Below are positions 42,985-50,880 of a DNA stretch of 64,000 bases, in pieces. Numbering within the stretch: the first letter of the stretch is position 1; every line of letters starts with the position of its first letter. Source of the DNA: CAVVIG01 sp050249955 (GTDB lineage: Bacteria > Acidobacteriota > Vicinamibacteria > Vicinamibacterales > CAVVIG01); assembly GCA_050249955.1 (NCBI GenBank), contig JBFWPN010000008.1:207906-271905 (forward strand), given 5' to 3'. The notes beneath the pieces are model-generated. The model made no database searches and was not told the origin of the DNA. It saw only the letters and a list, made by a program, of their open reading frames with translations. The translations under genes and the position numbers were made by a program.

Positions 42985-44448
42985 TTACTGCTGATTCTGC
43001 GTCGGGCGGGCAGCGGTCTTCTGCTGCTGGGCGACCACGCCGCAGAGCGGGCACCCGAGGAAGATGTCCTTCCCGGGGTTGGCGGCCACGCGCGCCTTCA
43101 TCTCTTCCTGGAACTGCTCATCGGTGAGGGCCACGCGGTTGCCCAGGTCGATGAACATGTTCGCAATCGACCGGTTGCCCGAGCCCTGCCAGTTGCGCGG
43201 GTCGGGGATGTTCTTGTTCGAGGGCGAGTTGTTCATGAAGCCGATGATGTGGAGGATCGTGCCCTTCGGCAGGATCGGCGCCACGTCATCCGCGTAGGTG
43301 TAGCCGCGCACCCAGTTGTGGTCGTAGCCCACGCACGAGAGCGTCTGGATGTTGTAGCCCCAGATGGCCTCGAGGCACATGCGGGTGCCGGGCGCGTGCA
43401 GGTGCGGCTCGAACGAGGTGATCTTCGTCGGCTCGTTCAGCACCGTGTAGGCATGCAGCTGCTGGTTGTCGCTCATCGCCTTGATGTCGATGTCGACGCC
43501 GTTGCCGAGGCCGACGAACGCGCGGCGGTACTCCGGCTTGTAGCCCTTCGGGGCGAACTTGTAGCCGAACTCGAGGTGCGCCTTCGTGTCGCGGCCGTTC
43601 GAGTGCAGGTGCACCGAGTCGGACACGATGTAGGAGCCCTTCTTGAGCAGCACCGCGGCCTTCGGATCGAAGTAGTCGGGGTTCCGGCCAACTTCGTGCA
43701 CCGGCCAGTTCACGACGTTCGCGCTGCCGGCGATGAGCTCGAGTTCGCTCGGCGCATCCAGGCCCACCTGTGTGCGGTAGATCAGGTGATGCCACACGTA
43801 GCGGCCACCGACCGTCTGGCGCTCCTTGTTGTTCAGGTCGACGTCGTTGACTTCCTTGACCTCGACGGCGAGGACGTAGCGATCCTCTTCGAGGGGGATC
43901 GGCACGGACTCGATCTCGCCCCACCAGTCGGGCGAGTTGCCCTTCACCAGGACATCCTTGGTCTTGACGATCAGGTCGGGGGTACCAATGCGCCACGCCG
44001 TGTCGTCCGCGTACTGCTTGGCGGGCGGCATGTCAGCCGGGTTGCCGCGCGGCGCGCCGCTGTCGGCCCACTTGGCGATCTTGGCCACTTCCAGGTCGCT
44101 CAAGGACGGATCGTCCTTGTACTTCTGGATGCCGATGTTCTTCTCCATGTACCACGGCGGCATGACGCCGGCGTGCGGGCCGATCCCGGTGCGCGCCTTG
44201 ATCGAGCGCGCCCACGGACGGACCTCTTCATACGTGGTGAGGGGCATCGGACCCGCACCGTTGGTGCGGTGGCAGTTCTCGCAGCTGCGCTGGAGAATCG
44301 GCGCGATGTCCCTGGTGTAGGTGACTTCTTCGGTGACAACCGGCGGAGCCGCACGCAGCACGAACGGCGATGACACGCCGGCGGCTAACGCTCCTACGAC
44401 CGCGGTCCCGAGGGTGATCTGCCACCCGAACTGGCGTCCAAGCTTCAT
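42985..44448 (-). CDS. Periplasmic cytochrome c / copper-monooxygenase-like protein (copy A)
   Basis: About 487 residues from the ATG at 44448 (AAGGAG nine bases upstream; another ATG lies two codons earlier). Signal sequence, then a heme-c motif CENCH (56-60) in DIAPILQRSCENCHR, typical of a periplasmic cytochrome domain. The C-terminal half has histidine motifs resembling type II copper, ascorbate-dependent monooxygenases: WHHLIYRTQ, DSVHLHSNGR, EPHLHAPGTRM and YDHNW. It ends with GCPLCG and a Gln-rich tail. A redox enzyme in which the heme feeds or drains electrons from a copper site is inferred; substrate unknown. About 80% identical by eye to copy B. Confidence 0.85.
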   Translation of the reverse strand: MKLGRQFGWQITLGTAVVGALAAGVSSPFVLRAAPPVVTEEVTYTRDIAPILQRSCENCHRTNGAGPMPLTTYEEVRPWARSIKARTGIGPHAGVMPPWYMEKNIGIQKYKDDPSLSDLEVAKIAKWADSGAPRGNPADMPPAKQYADDTAWRIGTPDLIVKTKDVLVKGNSPDWWGEIESVPIPLEEDRYVLAVEVKEVNDVDLNNKERQTVGGRYVWHHLIYRTQVGLDAPSELELIAGSANVVNWPVHEVGRNPDYFDPKAAVLLKKGSYIVSDSVHLHSNGRDTKAHLEFGYKFAPKGYKPEYRRAFVGLGNGVDIDIKAMSDNQQLHAYTVLNEPTKITSFEPHLHAPGTRMCLEAIWGYNIQTLSCVGYDHNWVRGYTYADDVAPILPKGTILHIIGFMNNSPSNKNIPDPRNWQGSGNRSIANMFIDLGNRVALTDEQFQEEMKARVAANPGKDIFLGCPLCGVVAQQQKTAARPTQNQQ

Positions 44449-44562
44449 GAGCATTTACTCCTTCTGATCCGGCTGCGCCTCATGCCCAGGCCACATGCGG
44501 CTGTGGACGCTCCGGTCAGATCTGCACGTTCCAGGCACCGTAAATCCTGTGCCAGTTTGCAG

Positions 44563-44605
44563 TTGTAACACTTTTGGCGGCCCTCCGGTGTCGCAACTTG
44601 TCGCA
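44563..44605 (-). promoter_or_regulatory. Direct-repeat operator and promoter candidate, cytochrome copy A
   Basis: GTGTCGCA (44588-44595) and TTGTCGCA (44598-44605) repeat at ten-base spacing. TTGTAACAC (44563-44571) lies 25 bases away and reads GTGTTACAA in gene direction. Layout matches the two receptor promoters. Confidence 0.7.
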
Positions 44606-44724
44606 AATCCGGCACCGACGAAATTCCGACGGCTGAGCTCTCAGACGAGCGCAGTTGGGATCAGGTTTCGGAGGCAGGTAGCTCAGGCGGGAAGACGGCG
44701 GGGGGGAGACGCGGAGCAGCCGGC

Positions 44725-44750
44725 AGAGGCGGACACCCGGGTCCGCCTCT
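44725..44750 (-). terminator. Hairpin after the Ig-like gene (copy B)
   Basis: AGAGGCGGAC pairs with GTCCGCCTCT around ACCCGG, a perfect 10-bp stem, 23 bases after the stop at 44773. No T-run follows on the minus strand, so termination here would be weaker than at the other three unit ends. Confidence 0.55.
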
Positions 44751-44772
44751 CTCTGGCCTGCAGGGGTGAACG

Positions 44773-45762
44773 CTACTTCGTGACCGTGACGGTCACGTCT
44801 TCGAAGCCCGTCAGTGCACCGTCGTCCGCCAGGCCGCGGATGATGTACGTCCCTGGCTGCGAGAAGGTGATCTTGGCCGGGATGATGCCGTCCTTCGGCA
44901 TCTCGGGCGGCGTCCAGAGCGGCGCCCACGGCGAGTTGGCTCCGGCGCGGGTGTCCTCCCAGGCCTTGACCTGGAACGGGTCGAACGTCACGGGCGCGTT
45001 CGAGGGGGCACGGTAGACGAACCAGGAAATGTGCAGGCCGACGTTCTTGCCGACCGTGGCGCGAGCGGGCGGCTGCATGGCCCGGTTGGCGCGCGGCGCG
45101 GCGTCCGTGCCGGCCGTCACGGCATCGGCCGGTCGGCTGCCGCGGTTCGACACCGCCGCACCGGCCAGACCGGCGCCCCTGAACTTCGGCACGCCGTCGT
45201 CGGTGACGAGCGCGGCGACCGACAGCGGCTGGCCCACCTTGGCCGTCACCGTCTTGCTGCCCTGAATCTTGACCACCGGCGGCTTGTTGGCGCGGATCTC
45301 CGGGCTGCTCGAGCCGGCCCCGAGTGCGCCGGTTTCCGACGCCTTCACCACGTCGTCCACCTTGTAGTCGAGCCGGAGTGACGCCCACGCCTTCTCGGTC
45401 TTCCCGTTCGGCGAGGTGATCGTCCAGATCAGCTCTTCCTTCTCGGTCCAGCCGGTTGGCACCTTCACTCGGAAGACGAACCGGTTCCGGCGCGGCAGGA
45501 AGTGCGTCGGCTGCCCCTGGTCGGGGTTGCCGGGCGAGAAGCTGTTGGCCGGGCCAACCTGGATGTCCGGCTCCTCTTCCCAGTTGCGATTCATGTAGCC
45601 GAACAGGAAGTACTTCGACCCGTCGGCGTCCTCTTCCCAGCCCTCGTAGGCCGGAGCGATGGACTGACCACTGTTGTAGCTGAGCGACTGGGCCTGCACG
45701 AACCCGGCGGGCGCCAGCCACAGGACCGCCCCGAGCAGGGCGGCGCAACGAAGCTTCATCAT
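44773..45762 (-). CDS. Secreted protein with C-terminal Ig-like domain (copy B)
   Basis: 329 residues from the first of two adjacent ATGs. Signal peptide (1-24, ending FVQAQ), then the same conserved blocks as copy A (SLSYNSGQSIAPAYEGWEED, KYFLFGYMNRNWEEE, THFLPRRNRFVFRVKVP, SETGALGAGSSSPEIRANKPPV) and the same Ig-like ending. The main difference is the middle insert: copy A has a long Pro/Ala run, copy B a short Arg/Ala one. The start lies only about 20 bases after the T-run of the upstream hairpin, so its expression should depend on read-through. Confidence 0.82.
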   Translation of the reverse strand: MMKLRCAALLGAVLWLAPAGFVQAQSLSYNSGQSIAPAYEGWEEDADGSKYFLFGYMNRNWEEEPDIQVGPANSFSPGNPDQGQPTHFLPRRNRFVFRVKVPTGWTEKEELIWTITSPNGKTEKAWASLRLDYKVDDVVKASETGALGAGSSSPEIRANKPPVVKIQGSKTVTAKVGQPLSVAALVTDDGVPKFRGAGLAGAAVSNRGSRPADAVTAGTDAAPRANRAMQPPARATVGKNVGLHISWFVYRAPSNAPVTFDPFQVKAWEDTRAGANSPWAPLWTPPEMPKDGIIPAKITFSQPGTYIIRGLADDGALTGFEDVTVTVTK

Positions 45763-45784
45763 GACCTTGTTCCGAAATGAAAAA

Positions 45785-45855
45785 GCGCCACCACGGAGGA
45801 CGCGGACGCGCGGAACCCTGGGGTCCCGCGCCTTCGACGCCGTTCGCGGTGGCGC
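45785..45855 (-). terminator. Intercistronic terminator-like hairpin (copy B)
   Basis: GCGCCACC (45785-45792) pairs with GGTGGCGC (45848-45855), with an inner CGCGG...CCGCG stem, followed on the minus strand by TTTTTCATTTC. It sits between cytochrome copy B and the Ig-like gene, exactly as in module A. Confidence 0.7.
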
Positions 45856-45870
45856 GAAATCGCCTGCGTC

Positions 45871-47337
45871 CTACTGCTGCTGTTGCTGCTGCGTGGTCCG
45901 GGCGCCCGACTTCATCTGCTGGGCCACGACACCGCACAGCGGGCAGCCGAGAATGATGTCCTTGCCGGGGTTCGCCGCGACACGGGCACGCATCTCTTCC
46001 TGGAACTGCTCCTCGGTCATGTGCACGCGGTTACCGAGGTCGATGAACATGTTCGTGATCGAGCGGTTGCCCGAACCCGACCAGTTGCGCGGATCCGCCA
46101 CGTTCTTGTTCGCGGCCGTGTTGTCCATGTAGCCGATGATGTGGAGGATCGTGCCCTTCGGCAGCAGCGGCGCCACGTCGTCGGCGTAGCTGTAGCCACG
46201 CACCCAGTTGTGGTCGTAGCCCACGCACGACAGCGTCTGGATGTTGTAGCCCCAGATGGCCTCGAGGCACATGCGGGTGCCGGGCGCGTGCAGGTGCGGC
46301 TCGAACGAGATGAGCTTGGTCGGCTCGGGCAGCACCGCGTACGCGTGGAGCTGCTGGTCCTTCTCCATCCCGGTGATGTCGATGTCGACGCCGTTGCCGA
46401 GCGAGTAGCTCGCGCGCTTGTAGAGCGGCTTGTAGCCCTTCGGCGCGAACTTGTAGCCGAACTCGAGGTGCGAGGTCACGTCCTTGCCGCTCGAGTGCGT
46501 GTGCAGCGAGTCGGAGACGATGTAGGAGCCCTTCTTCAGGAGGCGCGCCGCCTTCGGATCGAAGTAGTCAGGGTTACGACCCACTTCGTGCACCGGCCAG
46601 CCCACCACGTTCTCGCTGCTCGACGAGTCGAGGTCCGCCGTCGCCACATCCTGGTCGAGGCCCACCTGCGTCCGGTAGATCAGGTGATGCCACACGAACA
46701 GGCTGCCCACCGTCTCGCGGCCGCCGTTGTTCACGGAGGCGTTGTTGACTTCCTTGATCTCGACGGCCAGGACGTAGCGGTCCTCGTCGATCGGAATCGG
46801 CACCGGCTCGATCTCGCCCCACCAGTCGGGCGAGTTCGCCTTGACCACGATGTCCTTGGTCTTGACGACCAGGTCCGGCGTGCCGATGCGCCAGGTGTTG
46901 TTGTCGGCCCACTGCCGCGCGGGCGGCATGTCGGCCGGGTTGCCGCGCGGCGCGCCGCTGTCGGCCCACTTCGCCACCTTGGCCACTTCCTCGGCGCTCA
47001 AGGACGGATCGTCCTTGTACTTCTGGATGCCGATGTTCTTCTCGAGGTACCACGGCGGCATCACGCCGGCGTGCGGGCCGATCCCGGTGCGCGTCTTGAT
47101 GGCGCGCGCCCACGGCCGTACCTCTTCATAGGTCGTGAGGGGCATCGGGCCGCCGCCACCGGGCCGGTGGCAGTTCTCGCAGCTGCGCTGCAGGATGGGC
47201 GCGATGTCCTTCGTGTAGGTCACTTCGGGCGTGGCCGGCGCCTGCGCCCCGACGACCGACGGTGACATCCCCACGGTGGCCACCGCACCGACGGCGGCGA
47301 CTCCCAGGGCGATCTTCCAGGCCTGTCCGACTTTCAT
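45871..47337 (-). CDS. Periplasmic cytochrome c / copper-monooxygenase-like protein (copy B)
   Basis: About 488 residues. I chose the ATG at 47337, preceded by GAGGAG, because MKVGQAWK then aligns with the start of copy A; the frame opens 20 codons earlier. Heme motif CENCH at 53-57, then VWHHLIYRTQVGLD, DSLHTHSSGKD, EPHLHAPGTRM and YDHNWVRGY as candidate copper ligands, and GCPLCG near a poly-Gln end. The second histidine motif differs slightly between copies (HTH here, HLH in A). It is the promoter-proximal gene of its unit and faces the binding-protein/kinase/regulator operon. Confidence 0.85.
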   Translation of the reverse strand: MKVGQAWKIALGVAAVGAVATVGMSPSVVGAQAPATPEVTYTKDIAPILQRSCENCHRPGGGGPMPLTTYEEVRPWARAIKTRTGIGPHAGVMPPWYLEKNIGIQKYKDDPSLSAEEVAKVAKWADSGAPRGNPADMPPARQWADNNTWRIGTPDLVVKTKDIVVKANSPDWWGEIEPVPIPIDEDRYVLAVEIKEVNNASVNNGGRETVGSLFVWHHLIYRTQVGLDQDVATADLDSSSSENVVGWPVHEVGRNPDYFDPKAARLLKKGSYIVSDSLHTHSSGKDVTSHLEFGYKFAPKGYKPLYKRASYSLGNGVDIDITGMEKDQQLHAYAVLPEPTKLISFEPHLHAPGTRMCLEAIWGYNIQTLSCVGYDHNWVRGYSYADDVAPLLPKGTILHIIGYMDNTAANKNVADPRNWSGSGNRSITNMFIDLGNRVHMTEEQFQEEMRARVAANPGKDIILGCPLCGVVAQQMKSGARTTQQQQQQ

Positions 47338-47401
47338 GCGTTGCTCCTCGTTGCGCGCCAGCGGCTCCGGAGGCGACCGGAGGCTGGGACGACTCATGAG
47401 T

Positions 47402-47417
47402 CCCAGTACAGACTGGG
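47402..47417. other. Small hairpin in the cytochrome copy B leader
   Basis: CCCAGT-ACAG-ACTGGG is a perfect 6-bp inverted repeat, 65 bases before the cytochrome copy B start. Role unknown. Confidence 0.4.
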
Positions 47418-47419
47418 GG

Positions 47420-47485
47420 CAAATTAAACACCATCCTGCGGGTTTCCGCGCCGAAAAGGTTGTCGCAACTTGTATCGGCTACACT
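47420..47485. promoter_or_regulatory. Shared divergent promoter with direct-repeat operator
   Basis: TTGTCGCA (47460-47467) is followed ten bases later by the degenerate TTGTATCG (47470-47477). Toward cytochrome copy B, GTGTTTAAT (47423-47431 region) is a possible -10, about 11 bases, one helical turn, further from the repeat than in the other units. Toward the binding-protein gene, TACACT (47480-47485) is a possible -10 only ten bases before the ATG. One site could therefore serve both directions, including autoregulation. Confidence 0.6.
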
Positions 47486-47494
47486 CGCTCGGAC

Positions 47495-48487
47495 ATGTCA
47501 GCCAGCTTCCGGCATCCGCTGGGCTTCCGCGGAGCGGCCCGGCTTCTCCGGCCGGCCGCCTGCCTCGCCCTGGCACTGCTCGGTGCCGCCTGCCGGCCGT
47601 CCGCCCCGGCCCAGTCGGCCGATCACCCGACCCTCAGGGTGTCGACCGCCTTCGGGCCATTCAGCAATCGCCTGATCGAGGAATACCGCCAGACGATGCC
47701 CGACCTGGACATCCAGGAGGTCAGGGCCGGTTTCTCGTCGGACGGGCTGGACCAGATTGAGGCAGGCACGCTCGATGTCGGTGTCGTGCTGGCAGACGAT
47801 GCCTACCGCGCGTACTTCGGCGGGGACGCCGGCCGACCCCGGCAGGACAGCCGTGTCCGGGCCATTACGCTGCTGCAGCCACTGCCCACCTACCTCCTCG
47901 CTCGCACCGGGTCGAACATCCGCACGGTGGCCGACCTCACGGGCAAGACCGTGGCGGTCGGGCCGGAGGGCAGCTCGGTCTGGAAACTCGGCACGCTCGT
48001 GCTGCAGGCGTTCGGGGTGGAGCAGGTCACGGTGCGCGCGATCGGCTCGAGGGAGGTGGCCGTCAGCGGCCTGCGCGACGGCACGTTCGACGCCATCATG
48101 CTGCCCGGCTACGTCTACCCGGAGGCCTTCACGGAGACCCTCCTGCGCGAGGGCGGCGCCTACCTGCTGCCCATCGAGGGGCCGCCCGTCGAGCAGATGC
48201 GGAAGCAGTCGCCGTTCGTGCGCGTGGTGATGATCCCGCGCGACATCTACCCGGGCCAGGACCGCATCGTACCCACGGTCGGCATCGACATGATGATCGT
48301 CTGCCGGCGCGACCTGGACGAGGCGCTGGTCTTCCGCCTGACGAGCCAGCTCTTCGAGGTCTTTCCCCGCCTGGCGCGGGTCGAGGCCACCATGCGGTTC
48401 CTGAACCTGGAAGAGGCGCCGGCCACGCCCATCCCCCTGCACCCCGGAGCTGCCCGCTACTTCCGGCAGCGTGAACTGTCGTGGTGA
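47495..48487 (+). CDS. TAXI-family periplasmic binding lipoprotein
   Basis: About 330 residues from the ATG at 47495. A lipobox (LLGAAC, Cys33) means it is anchored in the membrane facing the periplasm. The mature part follows the TAXI-type solute-binding fold: LRVSTAFGPFSNRLIEEYRQ, IEAGTLDVGVVLADDAY, RTVADLTGKTVAVGPEGSSVW, GTFDAIMLPGYVYPEAF. No TRAP permease genes are near; instead a histidine kinase overlaps its stop. That points to ligand sensing, as in AioX-AioS-AioR (arsenite) and the Bordetella BctC-BctE system. The ligand is unknown. Confidence 0.88.
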   Translation: MSASFRHPLGFRGAARLLRPAACLALALLGAACRPSAPAQSADHPTLRVSTAFGPFSNRLIEEYRQTMPDLDIQEVRAGFSSDGLDQIEAGTLDVGVVLADDAYRAYFGGDAGRPRQDSRVRAITLLQPLPTYLLARTGSNIRTVADLTGKTVAVGPEGSSVWKLGTLVLQAFGVEQVTVRAIGSREVAVSGLRDGTFDAIMLPGYVYPEAFTETLLREGGAYLLPIEGPPVEQMRKQSPFVRVVMIPRDIYPGQDRIVPTVGIDMMIVCRRDLDEALVFRLTSQLFEVFPRLARVEATMRFLNLEEAPATPIPLHPGAARYFRQRELSW

Positions 48488-50178
48488 GCTGGCTCCGGCA
48501 GATCCCGCCGCGGCAGCTCCGCCTGTTCCTCGCTGCCGCTATCGGGTTGTCGGCCATCGCGCTCGTCTCGGTCGGCTACCGTGCCATCGGCGAATGGCAG
48601 GAGGCTGCGGGGCTGGTCGCATCGCGGCGTGCCAGTTCGGCGGTCGAACTCCTGGTCTCCGCACTGTCGCGCGACATGCGGGGCGCCCACACGTCCGTAC
48701 TGGCCGCCGCGGAACGCGACCGCCTGGCCGACGGCTCCACAGCCAACCTGCTCCACCCCATCACGGGCGCGTTCACCCGCTATCCCTACGTGGAGGCCTT
48801 CTTCTCGTGGCGCAATGCGCCGGACGAAGAAATGGTCTTCTACAGCCGCGTCGACCGCCGGCCCGCGTGGCTGTCGGGTACGGCATCGACGGCCCCGTAC
48901 CCCGTGAACACCGGGTCGGACCGCCGCGTCGGCCGACAGTTGCTCGACCGCCTGGCCACCGACACCCAGCAGGGGCGGCGGTTCAGTGCATTCACCACGC
49001 GCATCGGTGGCACGGACTACCAGGTGGCCACGGTCATCAGCTACGCGGACGCCGCGCACGCGCATCCGACGGCGCTCATCGGCTACATGGTGAACCTCGC
49101 CTGGGCCCGCCGCCACTACTTCGGGGAACTGGCCAGCCAGGTCGATGCGATGCTCGGCCGCGACGAAGGGGTCCGCTTCGCCATCCTCGACGATGCGGGC
49201 GGCCCGGTTGTGGGGAGCCTGCCAACGGCAGACGGCGCGCCCAGCGACCGTCGGTCGTTTCCCGTGGCCTTCTTCGATCCGGCCGCGGTGGCGGTCGACC
49301 CTCCACCCGACCTCGGGCTCACGTGGTGGTCGGCCATCGCGGAAACAGGCGACGACCCGACGCTGGCCGCCGCCGAACGGGGCGCCCGCCGCACGCTGAC
49401 CATTGCTGCGGTCATGACGCTGACCCTCGCCATCGGCGTCCTCGTCAGCCTTCGGGCCGCCCGCGCCAGCGCCGACCTGGCAGCCATGCGGGTCGACTTC
49501 GTCTCCGCCGTCACCCATGAGCTGAAGACGCCGCTGGCCAACCTGCGCGCCATCAACGAGACGCTCGCGAGCGGACGCGCAACACCCGAGATGATCCAGG
49601 AGTACGCCAGGATGGGTATCGGCGAAGCCACCCGCCTGACTCGACTGGTGGACAACCTGCTGGCCTTCTCGAGGGTGACCGACGTCGCGGACGTGTACTC
49701 GTTCGAACCAACCGACGTCGGGTGGGTGGTGCAGCGCAGCCTCCAGGCGTTCACGCCGACGCTCGAGCGCGACGGGTTCGCCGTGACGGTCGAGATACCG
49801 GACGACCTGCCGCGGGCGCAGGCCGACCCGAACGCACTCGGCCTGCTGCTCAACAACCTGATCGACAACGCCATCCGCTACTCGCGGCAGACCCGTGCAC
49901 TCGGGGTCCGGGCGTTCCACTCGGCGGCCGGCATCACCATCGAGGTCTCGGACCGGGGGATCGGGATTCCCGCCGACGAACTCTCACGGGTCACCCGCAA
50001 GTTCTTCCGTGGGCGGACCTCGGTGGCCGGCGGCAGCGGCCTCGGCCTCGCCATCGTCGATCGGGTGGTGGCCGACCACGGCGGCACCATGGGCATCCGC
50101 AGCGTCGAGGGACAGGGGACAACGGTATCGGTTACCATCCCTGCCGCTGGTCATGAAGAAAAGAGTACTGGTCGTTGA
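48481..50178 (+). CDS. Membrane sensor histidine kinase
   Basis: 565 residues from a GTG at 48481; the next codon, GTG at 48484, would give the common four-base GTGA overlap with the binding-protein stop. A first membrane helix (about 12-33), a periplasmic domain (about 35-300) and a second helix (about 304-322) lead to the kinase core. It has the H-box VTHELKTPL with His346, the N-box NNLIDNAIRY, and GIGIP and GSGLGLAIVDRVV. There is no HAMP of clear type. It should respond to the binding lipoprotein encoded upstream and phosphorylate the regulator downstream, whose start it overlaps by 26 bases. Confidence 0.94.
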   Translation: MVSWLRQIPPRQLRLFLAAAIGLSAIALVSVGYRAIGEWQEAAGLVASRRASSAVELLVSALSRDMRGAHTSVLAAAERDRLADGSTANLLHPITGAFTRYPYVEAFFSWRNAPDEEMVFYSRVDRRPAWLSGTASTAPYPVNTGSDRRVGRQLLDRLATDTQQGRRFSAFTTRIGGTDYQVATVISYADAAHAHPTALIGYMVNLAWARRHYFGELASQVDAMLGRDEGVRFAILDDAGGPVVGSLPTADGAPSDRRSFPVAFFDPAAVAVDPPPDLGLTWWSAIAETGDDPTLAAAERGARRTLTIAAVMTLTLAIGVLVSLRAARASADLAAMRVDFVSAVTHELKTPLANLRAINETLASGRATPEMIQEYARMGIGEATRLTRLVDNLLAFSRVTDVADVYSFEPTDVGWVVQRSLQAFTPTLERDGFAVTVEIPDDLPRAQADPNALGLLLNNLIDNAIRYSRQTRALGVRAFHSAAGITIEVSDRGIGIPADELSRVTRKFFRGRTSVAGGSGLGLAIVDRVVADHGGTMGIRSVEGQGTTVSVTIPAAGHEEKSTGR

Positions 50179-50842
50179 AGACGACCCGGTGTTGACGCGT
50201 GTCCTGCGCGACAACCTCACGTTCGAGGGATTCGAGGTGGAGTCGGTGTCGGACGGCTCGCACGCCCAGTCCGTCGCGCGCGACTTCGGGCCGGACCTGG
50301 TGCTGCTCGACGTCAACCTGCCGGGGCAGTCGGGATTCGACCTGTGCCAGGCGTGGCGCGAACGGTCGCAGGTGCCGATCATCCTCCTCACCGCCATGGG
50401 CCAGAAGAGCGACAAGGTGCGCGGACTCCAGCTCGGGGCCGACGACTACGTCACCAAGCCGTTCGAGCTCGAGGAACTGCTCGCGAGGATCCACGCGGTG
50501 CTCAGGCGCGCACGGCCGTTCACCACGAAGCTGGTGCTCGGCGACGTGACCGTGGACTTCGGGGCACGCACGGCCGTCCGGGGCACCACCGAACTGGAAC
50601 TCACCCACCGCGACTTCGAGATCCTCCAGTACCTGGCCGCGCGTCCGCACACCATCGTGTCGCGCGACGAACTGCTGCGCGCCGTGTGGGGCTACCACGA
50701 GACCGTCGCCACGCGCGCCGTCGACCACGCCATCGGCCGCCTGCGCAAGAAGATCGAGGAGAAGCCGTACAAGCCGCGCTTCATCCACACGGTGCACGGC
50801 GACGGCTACTACCTCGCGCCGGACGGGAAGGACGTTCAGTAG
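50153..50842 (+). CDS. OmpR/PhoB-family response regulator
   Basis: 229 residues. The ATG at 50153 overlaps the kinase end. Receiver domain: acidic pocket EDD (9-11), phospho-acceptor Asp53 in LVLLDVNLPG, switch residue in LLTAMG and lysine in YVTKPFE. The winged-helix domain (about 130-225) includes LTHRDFEILQYLAARP, VWGYHETVATRAVDHAIGRLRKKI and VHGDGYYL. OmpR-family proteins bind head-to-tail dimers on direct repeats of about 10-11 bp. The ten-base repeats beside four minus-strand promoters next door fit such a target (inference). Confidence 0.94.
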   Translation: MKKRVLVVEDDPVLTRVLRDNLTFEGFEVESVSDGSHAQSVARDFGPDLVLLDVNLPGQSGFDLCQAWRERSQVPIILLTAMGQKSDKVRGLQLGADDYVTKPFELEELLARIHAVLRRARPFTTKLVLGDVTVDFGARTAVRGTTELELTHRDFEILQYLAARPHTIVSRDELLRAVWGYHETVATRAVDHAIGRLRKKIEEKPYKPRFIHTVHGDGYYLAPDGKDVQ

Positions 50843-50846
50843 AGCT

Positions 50847-50874
50847 CAGAAGGCAGAGGTCAGAAGTCAGCGGT
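50847..50874. repeat. Heptanucleotide tandem repeat (CAGAAGT type)
   Basis: CAGAAGG, CAGAGGT, CAGAAGT and CAGCGGT fill the gap between the convergent stops of the response regulator and the STAS gene. Confidence 0.7.
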
Positions 50875-50880
50875 GGGTGC

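Larger units (their letters stand above)
44449..44772. other. 324-bp intergenic region with operator and hairpin
   Basis: No gene is seen. It contains the promoter and direct-repeat site of cytochrome copy A (44563-44605), a leader of about 110 bases and, near the other end, the hairpin that follows the Ig-like gene copy B (44725-44750). Confidence 0.65.

Noticed and set aside
34012..47337. Composite transposon as the cause of the duplications
   Set aside because: No transposase, terminal inverted repeats or target-site duplications were seen at the module borders; tandem duplication by recombination is simpler.
47495..48487. TRAP transporter locus
   Set aside because: Only the binding protein is present; the next genes are a histidine kinase and a response regulator, not TRAP membrane subunits.
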